DNA of 64,000 nt from contig JH720294.1 in NCBI GenBank assembly GCA_000231825.2, positions 2,202,654 to 2,266,653 on the forward strand. The letters run 5' to 3'. A model generated the notes under the pieces. The model saw nothing but the letters and a program-made list of their open reading frames with translations, had not been told where the DNA came from and ran no database searches. The translations under genes and the position numbers were made by a program. Of the stretch, positions 25,356 to 38,786 are shown piece by piece (positions within the stretch are counted from its first letter, which is position 1; the number at the start of each line of letters is the position of its first letter). The DNA comes from Tetrahymena elliotti 4EA. Its lineage: Eukaryota; Ciliophora; Oligohymenophorea; Hymenostomatida; Tetrahymenidae.

Positions 25356-28090
25356 AAAGCTACCTTAATCAATAAACAAAAAATAAATCTACTAATTTAT
25401 GAAAACAATAAATATTCCTCTATGAAAACAATTTTAATATTAATAATTATAATAATAAACTATTCATTAATCTTGAAAATTTAACTTAAATAAATCTTTA
25501 AAGTTATAAAACATTTATTTATTTCTATTAATTAACACATTTTACAATGATATATGAGTTCTACCCATTTATTTTTATTTAATTAATGCTTATTTTTTCT
25601 AAAAAGATCACATTATTCTCTCCAAAGAAAAATTAAAAACAATATGTAAAATATTAGATGAATAATGTTACATACAAAATTAAATAATAATTTTAATTGT
25701 CATTCATTATTTAAAAGATAAATTTTACTTCACTTATTCAAAAATACTATAATTGATTTCAAAAAGATTGAAAAAGCGTTATTGATTTTTATATTTAAGT
25801 TAATTAAAATCTATAAATTTTAGATTATCTTTTTATGTACTCAACATTACAAATTTTCTTTTTTATCATGTTAATTTTAAACTATTCTATTATTAAAAAA
25901 TTTAATATTTAAGAAAACCTCATTCTAATTTAGACTAATAATTCTAAATTAGAATTGAAGTTGAATATACTAAAATGGAAATATATGAAGATTTTGTTAT
26001 CATAGATTATTTTATCTGATGTGTAGATATTTAATCAGGAAATAAAATATTTTAATTAAATAATCCAGAATTCAAAAGATGAATAAACTTATTTTAGATA
26101 AACTAGCATCAATCCAAAATATGTTTCCATAATATAGCTTATTAGATTGCTTAATTAAAAAATAATATTTATAATTAATTGAAATCTTAATTGTTCAAGC
26201 AATCATTATTAGTTTGACTCTTATCTTTGTAATAATTACTTAATGAATAAATATCTTAGAATAATAGACTACTCCTAAATAAATTTAAATCATATAAAAC
26301 CCATAAGATAAAGTATTAAAAATCAATAACATGTTTTCAAGAGCTAGTTGTAATTATTTTATATATTTTTGCAAGTAAGTTATAGTTCCTTTTAATTTAA
26401 TTATTGTATTCTGCTTAACTACAACTTGATCTTCCAGTAACACTTTAAAATTTAACAAACCTGTTGAATTCAGTGGAAATTTTTTAGATTGAATTTTTAA
26501 GTCATTTAATGTTTAGTAATTTGCCAGAGTTTTTATTGTTATTTTTAATTATTTGTGTGTAAATTTAACAAAATAAATCCAAAATTTCAAATTTAATTTT
26601 TGTAGGAATAATTGTTAATGTTAATAAAATTTAAATTAGTAATTAAATTATAAAATTCATACCAAAGATAATACTAAATTTAATTTGAGTGTTGATTATT
26701 TTATTAATTAATGGTAAATTTATAAATCATTATCAATAAAACCCATAAATAAGTTATTGTAAATACTCTTTATTTGGGAGTTGTAAATAATATTTTTTAA
26801 AATCCACTTCTTTTGGTTTAAGTAAGCCACATTTTACATATAATAATCTATTAAGCAATTAAAATTAATTAAATTGTTTAATTTTATGGCTATTTAACTT
26901 TGTTTTTGAAAAAAAAAACATACAAGCATTCATTATATGAAGAGAGAAAAGATAATTTGGACTTGGCAGAGATCAAAGATTTTTATAGATAATTTATCAA
27001 AAAAAAGTTACTCTAACATTTACCTGAATAAATAAAAAACTTTTAGCAATTAAAAAATTGAAATATTCAAGAATAAATTTTTAAGAAACAAGAAATTTTT
27101 AGTTTTAGATTTTACTTTGATCATGGAATTCTTCTTTCTTACATAGATGTTTTAATTTAAACATGTGATAAAAATTAAAATAAGAGTAAATAATTTAAAC
27201 AAAATAAAATTTTGAAAAGAAAGTTAACAAAATTTCAAATTAATTGCAAATTTGATTTTTAAGGTTACTTTATATTGAAGAATTAATATGAAATGAAACA
27301 TTTTATTTTTAAAATTAAATGGAACGAAATAATACAAATATTTTTTTTTGAAATTGCAAATAAATAATAAACAAAGAAGAAATTAAAATAGAAAAAAAAT
27401 GCTTATTTATGGATCAATCAGTTAGTTGCACAAACAAAAATTTTGATGAAAAAAGAGTATATTTATGATTTTATGAAATTAACAATTGCATTTGCATTCA
27501 TCAAAAGACAATTAAAAGTTGAAATTTAATAACCAAGTAAAAGAATTTTTTAATTAGTTGATTTATTTTGTTAGTTGAAGTTAATGAATAGTAGATGACA
27601 AACATATAGTATGAAACAATAAAAGATGGACATTAATGATCTAATCAATAAAGAAAATTCAAAATTTTAAGCAAAAGACTTATTTAGACAAGCAGAAAGC
27701 AGAAATAATATATAATAGAAAGGTGAAAAAAATTGAAATAACTAAATTAATTAATCAGCAAGTAAATATGTTAGGGTTTTTGCATAGACTAATTGAGCAA
27801 GTGAGTGAGTGATAGATAGGTTGATTGATTGATTGATAAAGTTAGTTAGTGAGCAAGCGATTAAGTTAATAAAGCAAAATAAGTAATTTATTCTTTATTA
27901 ATTTGATTAAGGAATATAATAATTAATATTATCATAAAACAATAAAAGCATCAAATTATTAAGATAATAGGAGAGATAGTTAATATCGTGATTAAATAAA
28001 TAATCAAAAAATCATCACAGGTATTATCAAGGAATCTGCAAATTAAGAAAAATAAATAAATAGCTCATAATTTTTTGAAAGAAATTATCT
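25356..28090. other. Long intergenic region
   Basis: This 2.7 kb spacer is AT-rich. Near 27797-27850 there is a GAGT/GATT simple repeat. A frame without TGA spans about 27080-27597 but lacks a clear start, biased codons or any familiar motif, so I treat it as chance. No RNA gene was found. Confidence 0.55.
27797..27850. repeat. GAGT/GATT simple repeat
   Basis: Tandem GTGA, GATA, GATT and TTAG units (for example GATTGATTGATTGATAAAG), a microsatellite upstream of the large Q/N-rich gene. Confidence 0.65.
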
Positions 28091-31000
28091 ATGATGTTTC
28101 AAGTTTCTTCTTCATCTGGGACTTAAAGTGTGACTGATGGAGGAGGGGGAGGATCAATTTAGTAGCAATAGCAATAAATGAGCAATTAGATTAGTGGCTA
28201 CAGTAATAATAGTTTGACTTTGTCCAGTCATTTTGCAAAGAAAGAAGCAGCTCATTTAAGCAGATAAGCAACACATCGTCGTACAAAATCACAATTTGAT
28301 TTATAGACGAGCAATTTAAGGGGATAATCTAACATGATTTTCAACAATAATTTGAATGGGATGGCAGCAACCCACTCTCCTTCTGCTTCAAGCATAGTTG
28401 GGGGAGAATAAAATTACAATATTTCATAGTCTCTAGCTTCTCTTCAGCAGAGTCAATCTTATTAAGGATTATAGTAAAAAATTAATACAATCTTTAAAAA
28501 TATTTAAAATGAAAAGGCCAGTTTAAAAAATTCATTTTTAAAATAAATTAGTTAGCAATCACCAACGGAATCATAGTCATTTTGCTCTTAAATAAGGGAA
28601 AATTCATCTTCCTCATCGTCATCTACAGCTGCTGGAGCGACATCTAGTGGTTAGGGGTTATGTTAAAGCTATAGTAATAATAATAGCATAAATAATACAA
28701 ATAACCTTACAAACAATTCGATTATCAACTACAATAACAACAACAATTTAAATAACTTGCTAGGCGGTAAGGAACAATCGTCGCCAATGAATACATCACA
28801 AATGATTCAGATGATGCAAATAAAATAAACTTAGGAAAAATAGCAAATTATTGAACCTATTGAATAAGATTTTTAGAAATTTAGTGCTTGCAATTCTATG
28901 AATAATGGTTTCAATTTTGGTAAAAATAAGGGGAAATCATAGCAAAGAAGTGCTGGATTTTTTAGTGACATAAAAGGTTGTGCAAGCAGTTAGAACAATA
29001 ACAGCTAATGTAATCAATAAAGTTAAATGCAAAATTAAAGTATTTACTCTTAGCTAGTAATATCTTCAGGATAAAATCCTAACAGTAGTATGCCATTTAA
29101 TTCATCATTAAATTAAAATACTTGTTAGACTTTAGCAGGAAATCAAAATTTAACCTAACCTTCGTTAAATCTCATGACAATTTATGCTAATCATGCAAGC
29201 GGGCTCTAAACTATTCCAGAGTAAGAAATAAGCACAATGGATTGCCCTAACATTTCTCATCCAGGCTCAACTAGAAATTAAGATGATAAACGAATTGTTT
29301 TTCACTCTCACTCCAGTAGTTATTCCACAAATCCTCAATAAGTGAGTTAATAAGTTTCTCCAATCCTACCTTCTTAGTAAAACTAGCTACTCTTGCATTC
29401 AAGTCACAGCAGTGCATCAAATAGCGCAGCTCCTACTCATCATAAATAAAATTCTTCCTTGGGTGGTCACAACCACTCAAGCTCCTAAAACAGTGCTACA
29501 TTTTAAAGAATCTTAAATCCTTCCTAATTTTCAGGTAAAACGAATGTTTAAAACAAATTGTCCATCTGTTTTCTTCCTCTCCTTTAAATTTTTAAGTTGA
29601 AAATTTAAAATCCCCAAAAGGAGAAATTTTAATCCAAGCAAAAGAAAGAAACAATAATATTAATTTTTTAATTTCTAATTTCTAAAATGGCCAAAAGGGT
29701 TCATTTTTCATATTTTATTCTCAATCATAAGCTCCTTTTTGCCTGAATTAAAGCCCAAAATAATGCTAATTTAAGTTTCAACAAGGTAAAAGAAATGTAT
29801 ATTTGCCAATTTAATACAAAAAATGCAGAAATCCATAAGTATTTCAGAAGTTGCTAATAATTATGTTATTCATCAAGTATGGTTAGAAGTAATAAAGTCT
29901 GACAAAAAAGAACTACTACCTATGATTTAGAATAAGAATATATTTTAAAAAATCTAGTATTAATAAAGAAAAGAAAATGGAAAGAAGTTTAATAATAGTT
30001 GATTAATTATGTAATAGTAATGCTGAATGAAAAGAATGAAAAACAACATAAAGTATTATAAGAATAGAAAATAAGTTAACAAATAATTAAATTTGTGGAT
30101 TTATAGCATAAATAAATGAACAAACAAAAAAAATAATAAAAAAAATTTAAGAAAATTAGTGAAAATCAATCAAATTAAGAAAATTAATCTTGACTTATTT
30201 CAAAAGAAAAATTTCTTTTGTTATTTAAAAAATTTATCTCTCTCAAGACCCCTACCACAATTTAAATTATATTTAACAAGAATTTAAGATTTCCTTCAGT
30301 TAGCATTTTAATACCCTCATTCAGTCAAATTTTATTTCAGGATTTTTGTGCCAAGATAAAGCATTTCCTTATTTATTCTGCATTTCCTTTCCAAAAACCA
30401 AATATTTTCTATTAAAATTGGAATTAAAGAAAAACCTATTTCTAAAAAAAGTGTAAACAATAAATTGAGCTTAAAATAGAAATGTGTAAATTATCAAAAA
30501 TATACTTTTACCCTTTCAAAAAATATTGATTATTAATTTTCAAAATATTAGTGTAAGTGTTTTAATCCCCAATAAGAAATTCAGAATCAATCAATTTTTA
30601 ATTAAATTATTATTAAAAGCAACAATGATTAATTCACTTTTCAATCTATTTCATTTATTTTTAATAATATAGTTGATCAATTCACTAATCCTAACTAAAA
30701 TGGAATATAAACTGCTGCTGAGGATAGAGAATATAAAATATCTTCAGCAAGGGAGCACTATAAAACGTCTGATTAGAACTCTCTCACTAATATAACTCCT
30801 AAAATGGTCATTACTCCAGGAAATTCCTCGAACTCTAAAGAAAAAAAATTCTTTTCGTCAGTAAAAAAGTAATCACAAAATGGATCTGTTTCTAGTGTTC
30901 CTCAATAAAATTAAAACAATAACAATATGAATAACTAATAGTAAAACCAATAGCAATAATAAAATTAACAAATCCAATAGTAAACTTAATCATAAATTCA

Positions 31001-32630
31001 ATAACTATAACAATAACAACAATCATAATAACAACTACAATAGTCATATCAATAACAACATTAGCATTAATAATAGCAATAATTATAAAATCATTCACAT
31101 TTACATTAACAATCCTAGCAATAACTATTACAGTAAGCATAATAATAGTAATAAGTATAATAGCAATAGTTGTAACAGTAGCAATTATAATAGCAATAGT
31201 TGTAACAGTAGCAATTATAATAGCAATAAATAGTTCCTTAGATGCTAACTTAATCTTTAAGTTAGCCTCTTTAAAGTTCAGCAAATGTAAATTCTTTATC
31301 ATAAAGCCAAAACAGCTAAACAATTTAATAAATGATTTTAAACTCTCAAATGAGTAAACGTAAAAAATAATCTTCACTGACTGAAGAAATGGACTCATCT
31401 CTTAAAATTATATAAGCTTAAGTGTAAAAATTTGAAAAAACTATTAATGTTACAACTGATAATAAAAAGAAATCACAAGTTTTACAATAAAAGAAATCAC
31501 CTACAAGTTTAAAATTGAAGTTTGAAGCTGAAAAAGAAGGAAATAATTCATCATTTATTCAACAATAGCAACAATAACAGCAATAGCAATAATAGTAATA
31601 GTAGTAATCACAATAGCAACAGTAACTAATATAGATTTAATAGTTCTTAGCATAAGCAAATAACAGTAGAGCTTTTTTAAAAGAATAAAATTGCAACAGT
31701 GATCGTCCTATAAATTCAAATCAAAACTAGCTCTATGCTTAAAACCAAGTTTTTGGACAAAATTAATTAAATAATACTTTTTCACAAATGAATTATAGTA
31801 ATAGTGGTGCAGCAAATGCTAATAACTCAAACAATAATGTTAATGAGCATAGAATAAATCGTTCTGAGAGAAACACAAATGAATCAAAGAATTTGAAAGT
31901 TTAAATATTTCATCAACAATTATTACAAGCTTAAAACCCTCTTTCCAATTAGCAATCTATTTCTTAAAAATAACTAAAGCAAGTATAATAGCAATAATAG
32001 TAGTCATAGTAATAAGGATAAAGTTTAGCTGGAAATATCAGCACTTCTAAAAGTAACCCAACTCTTCATTAAAGGAAAAGTTCTGCTGTAGTTTAATCAA
32101 ATAACCAAAATTCAAATTAGAATTAAATAAATAATTCTGTATTGAGCCAACCTAATTCACAGCAGTCATAGCTCCAACAATATTTATTTGGAAATCAATA
32201 TGCAATAAATAAAAATATTGGAGAGAACCAGCAAGCAAACCATTTAAATTAATTACAATAAAATTAAAGTTAATAATAAATAAATTAAAAACATAAAATA
32301 ATGAGTTCTGTTTCATAAATATAGTAATACCTAATAAACCAACCTAGTAACAGTCAAACCATTACCCATGGTATAATAAACAGCAACAGCTTGAACAGCC
32401 TAAACTCTATTAATTAAAACCCATAAAATTTTGAGTAAAATAGAATATAACAACTTGAGTAAACAGTCTCAGAGCTGACTAAGAAAATAAACTTGTTGGA
32501 ACAAACCAACAAACTGTTAATATTAAAATTTAATCAGCTCTTAGATGACAAGTAATAGTAACCTTCTGAGAAAAAAGTCAATCTTTAAAAACTAATTTAA
32601 AATAAATCACACAAACCCAATTAATTATGA
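28091..32630 (+). CDS. Very Gln/Asn/Ser-rich protein with C-terminal coiled coil; large intron
   Basis: Two exons, 28091-29534 and 30673-32630, join in phase (TCA G|TT GAT) to 1133 aa. ATG codons at 28091 and 28094 are both in frame. Most of the chain is low complexity: Ser/Gly-rich near the start, Asn runs, and in exon 2 a tract of about 110 codons (30900-31230) that is overwhelmingly glutamine and leucine. It is spelled with TAA, TAG and CAA and contains 30-bp tandem repeats. The last 80 residues form a coiled coil (LEQTVSELTKKINLLEQTNK). There is no signal peptide and no enzyme motif. It resembles a scaffold or prion-like assembly protein; the function is unknown. The antisense open stretch over the glutamine tract is a shadow. 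Confidence 0.78.
29535..30672 (+). other. 1138-bp intron in the Q/N-rich gene
   Basis: The donor is TCAG|GTAAAACG and the acceptor is AATATAG|TTGATCAA. This is far longer than every other intron I placed in the window (next longest about 350 bp). The first 225 bp stay open in the upstream frame before a TGA near 29752. An unspliced form would therefore end early with a basic tail. Small extra exons inside cannot be excluded. Confidence 0.55.
31157..31228. repeat. 30-bp tandem repeat inside a glutamine tract
   Basis: The unit at 31161-31190 is repeated exactly at 31191-31220 and begins again to 31228. In frame each unit encodes ten residues, eight Gln and two Leu, spelled with TAA, TAG, CAA and CAG. 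This is a recent in-frame expansion. Confidence 0.85.
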
Positions 32631-33482
32631 AAAATAAATTCAACAACAAAAAAATATAAAATTTTCTCTGTGATTTAATTCTTATATTATTTATTTAATA
32701 AAGATTTAATTATTCTAAAAAATTGTATAAAATTCTATCTAAAGAAAGTACTTCTTTAATTTTTAATATTAATCAACACCTCATTCATTCACATTCTTCT
32801 TCCACCTTATTTTTTATTATTTTTTGATGTTTATTTCTTTTTCAATAATTATTTTGAAAAATTGAATTTAGATGAAATATAAAGTACTATTATTTGCTAA
32901 AATTGAGTTTTTTTATTTATTTCTTTGAATGTATTTAATAATTAATAAAAAATAACAAGTATCAAAAAAAGGATAATCAATCAATTAATCTATTTATAAG
33001 AAACTTTTAGATCATAAAAATAATTCAAAATAAAAAATTAATTTTTAAAACTTTCTAACTGTTTCTTTCTAATTAAAAATATAACTTGATTTGTTTTAAC
33101 ATTAACAAGATATTTTTTGTTGTTTGAATATGAAATTTTTTTAATTTTAAAAAGAATTGATTGATTGGTTTTATTTTACAACTTAAGAATGAATAATTAT
33201 AATAAATGGAAAAATGTGAAATCTTAGATTTAGATTTGAATTTTAAAGATAAAAAAGACTTTTAATAAATAAATAAGTTTAAAATATAAGTAAGGTAATA
33301 TTATTTTTTTTAAATTTTCATCAGATTTTTAACTTTTTAATGATTTGATTTGGTTTATTAATCCAAAATTTTTATATTTAACAATTAGTGTTTATATTAA
33401 ATTTAATTAAGTGTGTTACATCTATTTACTCTATGCTTTATTTTCATTTTTCAGCCACAGATTGCATAAATTTATAATTTAA
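32631..33482. other. Convergent intergenic region
   Basis: About 0.85 kb lies between the 3' ends of the Q/N-rich gene and GCP2. It is AT-rich and nothing is recognised. Confidence 0.6.
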
Positions 33483-36400
33483 TCATATCTTTTTCTAAAA
33501 CATTTAATATGATTAGCTTTTATCACTGTTATTATTTTCAAAGAATGAATTTTATCCTTCCATAACACCTTAATTAAAATTCCATTAATTACTGTAAAAG
33601 CCATCAAAATCAAGTCTTGCAATCAAATTAATTAAGTAAGTATCATATTTGGTAATCCTTTTGAAAATATTAATTAATTTAAATAAAAATTTAACCCCTG
33701 ATTTAACTTTACATATTGTTTATTATTTTCATTAGATCTTTTAGACTCGAATCAAACTTTAATGTGGATTTTTAAAAGTAGTCTTTATAGTTCTTTTCTG
33801 CAACAAGAATTCTTGCATGTTTTCTTTGTTCCTTTTTTAATTCCAATTTAATAACAAAATAACAATTACAAATAAATAAAGTTACTTCAACTTATTTTTT
33901 TCTTAACTGCAAAGGAGTTTTCTTTTCATCTTCATTTAAAAGTTGTGCTGCATTTTAGCTCTAATTTAATATAGAAACAAGCTTTAAAATTAATTTTTTC
34001 ATGTATTTCTCTAGTTTTAATTCTTGAAATTTTATTTTGTTAAAAATTAATTTCAACAAAAATATTATTTTGAGAAAGAAAATAAATAATTACTTCAGGT
34101 TTTTTGATAATAGAAATATTGTTTTATATGAATTGAGCAAAAGTGAGACAGCAAGAATTAATGGATTAGATTGTGTTGATAAGAGAGGTATCAAGCAAGA
34201 CACATTCTTTTAAACATTCATCTAAGAATTAATCATGATGTTGAATAATATCTTCAAATTATTGGACAGATTTTAGATTGCTTTTGAGTTTTTACCATTT
34301 AGTTTCAATAACTTCAAAGCAAATATAATATATGAAATTTTTAACATAGTGGATCATTCTTTGAGTGAGTGCATATCCCTTCAAAAATATTCTTTAGACA
34401 TTTAATTCTTTCATAGATTATTAGACAAGCCAAGCATTACATAATTGTCTTTCAATATATTTGCAATAGAATAAATGACGGAATATCAATTGATATTTAG
34501 TTAGAGTTTTTCTGTTAAAAATTAAATTAAGAGGCCACTTTATTCTGTAATCTAATGAAAACAAATCTAATCCTTTTAAAGTAAGTGCAGGAGTATGAAT
34601 TTTAAATTTCTCTTGGTTTAAATCACTTAATAAATTTGGATTCATTTATGAATTTTAATAAGCAAATAGTTATTCCTTTAAGGTATATTAACTAAATTCG
34701 TATGTAAGATCTTCAACATATGGATCTGAAGATAGACTGCTTGTCCTTACTGACATTTCTAATAAACTTTCTAATTTTTCTTTAGAAACTTGCCTTGCTT
34801 ACTTCATTAATTCATCTTCAGAACTATCCATGAAGTAAACAAAGAAATCTCCTCTCTCTAAAAAGAAATAATTTTTAATTGATTTTAATCTTCCTTACAA
34901 ATCTTAATCAACAACAACTAAACTAAATTCATTCATTTAAAATAATATTAATAAATTAAATAAAATATTTGATGAATATTTTTACTGCATAATTTAAGCG
35001 TTTGCCCATTCATAAGCCTTTTAAATAGGCTAAGAGAAATCTTATATTTAAAGATATGTTTCATAATTTTAAACTAAATCTAATTCAAAAGGACTAGATA
35101 CAACCTTTCCTTCATGTTCACTTAACACACTGAGATATTTTCCTGTCTTAAAAACCATTTCTTTCCATAAAGAAAGGAAAGCAGGAACTTATTTTTCTCT
35201 CAGAATAAACCTTTAATCCCAATAATTTTCCTTAAAATCTTTAGAAATATTGTCTCTCTTAACAAAAACATTTTCCTAAATAAAAAACTCTTAAAACAAA
35301 TCATCTATTTATCCAGAGTAAATCCACTAAGAAAGCATTTAAACATAAGGAGCAAAAGACTTTTATAAAATATAATAGTAAATATCAACTATCTATTTAT
35401 CGCTAGTATTCTTAAGTAACTCATATAATTTACTCAACAATTCTCCACCCTTTTCATATTATTCAAAATTAAAAAATCTTAAAAAGCCATTTTATTTTGA
35501 TCAATTCTTTAAATCAAAAATTTAACATTTAATCAAATAATTTTTTCAATAATCTTTCTCTATAGAAAGAAAATAATTTATTAAGCTTTTGAATGAATGT
35601 AAATTACCTTGTAATTTTCAGTTTCAGAAACTAATTTGTACAAAGCTTCCATAACTTTAAGAGATGGTTGAATATAAAACCATAATTTCTATAAGGTGAG
35701 CTCAGCTTTTTGGAATTCTTAATCGAGTTAGTTAATCATAACAACATATTCTCTAAGAAGGAGTCCTAATGCTGCACAGAGAGCTTAAGAAACAGTTCCA
35801 TAAGCAAATTATTAATGTTATGATATGTAATTCTATATTTTATCATATTAAAGGCAAATTTCTAGAATTTTATTAACTAATTATTTCAAAGAACTTTCAC
35901 AAGTAGATGTTTCTAAGTAAGGTTCTATGCAATAAATATATGGCTTTCTATATTAATCTGCTTTTTTCTTAATGTAATTTCCTTTTAAATAAAAATAAAT
36001 TTACAATCCATTATTATTTAATCATAATAATTAGTTATATATTTTAAAACCATTTTGAAAGAATTAAATTACCTTCTATTCCTGTCATAACAAATAGCAA
36101 ATCTTCAATAAGATAAAGTTCCTATAATTATGGACTCATAGCTCCTAAATTTTTCTTTTCTTCTAAATTTATTTTAAAATGATATTTAATCAATAAATTA
36201 AAATGGATTTTGTTGTTTTATTTACATGTTTTATTTAGCAATTACTATTTTTCTTAATATGCAATTTATGTATTTGTGGCTGTTAAAAATGTACTAAAGT
36301 CAGTTGGTTCTGTCCAAGTTGGCATAAAGGGAACATGACTTTTACAAATTCTCCACATTGAATCAGGTGAAATATTCGGACTACTAGCGCTTACAGTGCT

Positions 36401-37122
36401 TAAGTTTTCACATATTAAATAATTTCCATATGGTGATTTAAAAGCAATTTCCTCATAAACGTGAATTTATCTTTTTGATTACTAATTGTTAGCATCAACT
36501 AAAGTCCATTTTGCAGACTTAAATGTAATTCCATTTTAAAAGTTTTCTTCATATTCAGGCTTTTCCATTTTTAATGAACCATCTGCCTGACAAAGTAGAT
36601 AATATCCTTAACTATTATTACATAATATAAATATGAAAATCTTTCATGTATTTTATGAGATTAAATTAGCTCATATTTAATATTTTTTTTACCTATTCTT
36701 TATATGCACTTAAGAGCCAAATAAAATAAAGCCAGGATAGTCCTATAAATTTAAAAAGAATTAAGAAAATCATACAGAATAAAAGCAAGATGTAAAAGGA
36801 AGAAATTGATATTATGCGTAATACCTAATTCTAGGAATTGTAAATAATGAATTCTTCAATAGAATCAGTTTCTTAAACTTGAGTTTATTGCTTTAAAAAA
36901 GGATGAATTGAACTCATTTAAACAGAATTTCCTGCTAATTCATTTTTTTCTGTATCATAAGAATATTAATGACTCAAATATCTATTGTTTCTTGTATTTT
37001 TAATGCCAATCTATAATTTATATAATTATAATTGTTTTAACTTCATAATAAACTATTTTTAAGTCTTTTCTATAATCTACCTTGGTTAAATAAGATAGTC
37101 CTGTACCGTTTTCTTAAATCAT
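33483..37122 (-). CDS. TUBGCP2: Gamma-tubulin complex component 2 (Spc97/GCP2 family), eleven exons
   Basis: Exons (reverse order): 37081-37122, 36825-37010, 36693-36742, 36295-36611, 36073-36162, 35608-35981, 34986-35449, 34094-34922, 33886-33960, 33713-33831 and 33483-33657. They join in frame to 906 aa, close to the 902 aa of human GCP2. GCP signatures run in order: LQELYLIEDLLFVMTGIEG (about 207-228), ALCAALGLLLREYVVM and LQKLWFYIQPSLKVMEAL (GRIP1), YWDQRF, GRLKSIKNYFFLERGDFFV, then GRIP2 with DYRIKWPLNLIFNRKTLTKY, FRHLFYCKYIERQLC and the C-terminal LIARLDFDGFY. The protein forms the gamma-tubulin small complex with GCP3 and nucleates microtubules, in ciliates mainly at basal bodies. The first 200 residues contain a trefoil-like segment (GNYLICENLSTV, MWRIC) that I did not recognise as standard GCP2. 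Confidence 0.93.
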
Positions 37123-38786
37123 AATAAAATAACTTGCTAATAACTAAAATCAGTAATTATTCAGAATATCAAAATTTTGTTAATTATTATTCAAATTTTT
37201 AATATTACTAATAATCAATAAATATTAAATGATTTATATTATACGCCAAAAACTCTTTTTGAAAATTTAAAATATACCCAAATCTAAAATCTATTAATTA
37301 CTACTCAATTAATTCTAAGCTATTTATTTAATTAATCAGCGCCTATTTTTAAACCTACTTTTAACTATTCACTCATAACATTACTAAATGATGTATATAC
37401 CTTCAATAAATAAATAAATCATTTTTAAGCACCCTCTAGATTATTTCTTGACTTTTTTTAAGAAATTATTAATATTCAAATAAATCATAAAATAATTTAA
37501 AAGGCAAATCAGTGAAAATTAAAATAAGACATCATACAAATATCTTAAACATAATTAAATTTAAATATTAAAAATACCAAAGCGAAAGAATCTTTATTAA
37601 ACTATTGATGAAAATAAAAATAAATTAACTAAGCAATAACACAATAAAATTAATAATTGAAATATTATTTAAATAATCTCTTAAACAGGATATTCAGAAT
37701 GATAAATAAGTATCTTTAAATTTTCAATTTTCAAATTACAAAGAATTTAATTTTTGCTCACACATAATTATATTTTTCAATTAATTTTTTTTGAATAACA
37801 AACAAAAAAATCTATTAAAATCTAAGTTAAAGAAGATTAGGTAGAGTTAATCAAAAAAAATATTATTGAGAATAAATATCTTTAAATATAAGATATGTTT
37901 AAAAATAATTAAACTTTTAGTCTAATATGATAAATAACAAAAAGATTTTTTTAATAAAAATAAGTCTATTGTATTTAAACTAAACAATTATTTTTATAAC
38001 CTAATGTTTGGTTTCTTTTTAATAAAAATATTTCAAAAAATAAATAAATAAATATTTATTACATAATTTAGGTTAAACTTTTAAACATCGATTTCCCAAT
38101 AATATTAAATATTTTTGATAACTTCAAAAATAATTGTGAGTTTTAAATTAGGATCTTTTTAAATGAAAAATGGAATCTATCTATCTACATTGGATAATTC
38201 TTAAATTGAAGAAATTTTTTTTATTTGGTTGGTTTGTTTATTGAATTTTTCTACTTAATTGAAATACATTTTATTATTCAGAATTAAAATTTAAACAAAT
38301 ATTTAATCTGAAAATAAATTTAATATTGAAATAATTCATTAATTCTATGTCCTAAAAGTGATGACATTTGAATATTTAAGTCTATTTATATCTTTGAAAA
38401 ATACTATGTTTCTTTAAAAAATGTAAAAGAGTGAATAGAAAAGGTTATTTGAGTAACAAACACTAAGAATCTACCTCTTAAGAAATATTTAGGATGAAGA
38501 TTTATATTGAATAAAGGTTAAGCTTGAATAAAATTTAACAAAATTATAAAAAAATAAGTAATTAGATAAATCACACTGCTATTTGAGTAATAAATTAATA
38601 ATAAATAAAACTAGTGACAGATGATTAATCTTATTTTTATCATTTATTATTCAAATAATTGTAAAACTAGATAAATATTTCTAATAAAATACACAAAATT
38701 ATATTTACCAAAAAGTTCTCTCCATAACTCACCAGACACTAACAAAAAACTATCAATAGAATTAAAATTTTTCTGTTATACTTGCC
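37123..38786. other. Divergent intergenic region
   Basis: This 1.7 kb region lies between GCP2 (-) and the cyclic-nucleotide-binding gene (+). It is A/T tracts only and must contain both promoters. No motif could be supported. Confidence 0.6.

Noticed and set aside
27080..27597. Frame of about 170 codons without TGA in the 25356-28090 spacer
   Set aside because: With only one stop codon such lengths arise by chance in AT-rich DNA. There is no clear start, no domain, and flanking simple repeats.
30892..31398. 168-residue antisense frame rich in Ile/Val/Thr, resembling a membrane protein
   Set aside because: It is the exact complement of the TAA/TAG/CAA glutamine tract of the sense gene; Ile/Val/Ala/Thr-rich antisense reading follows automatically from that repeat.
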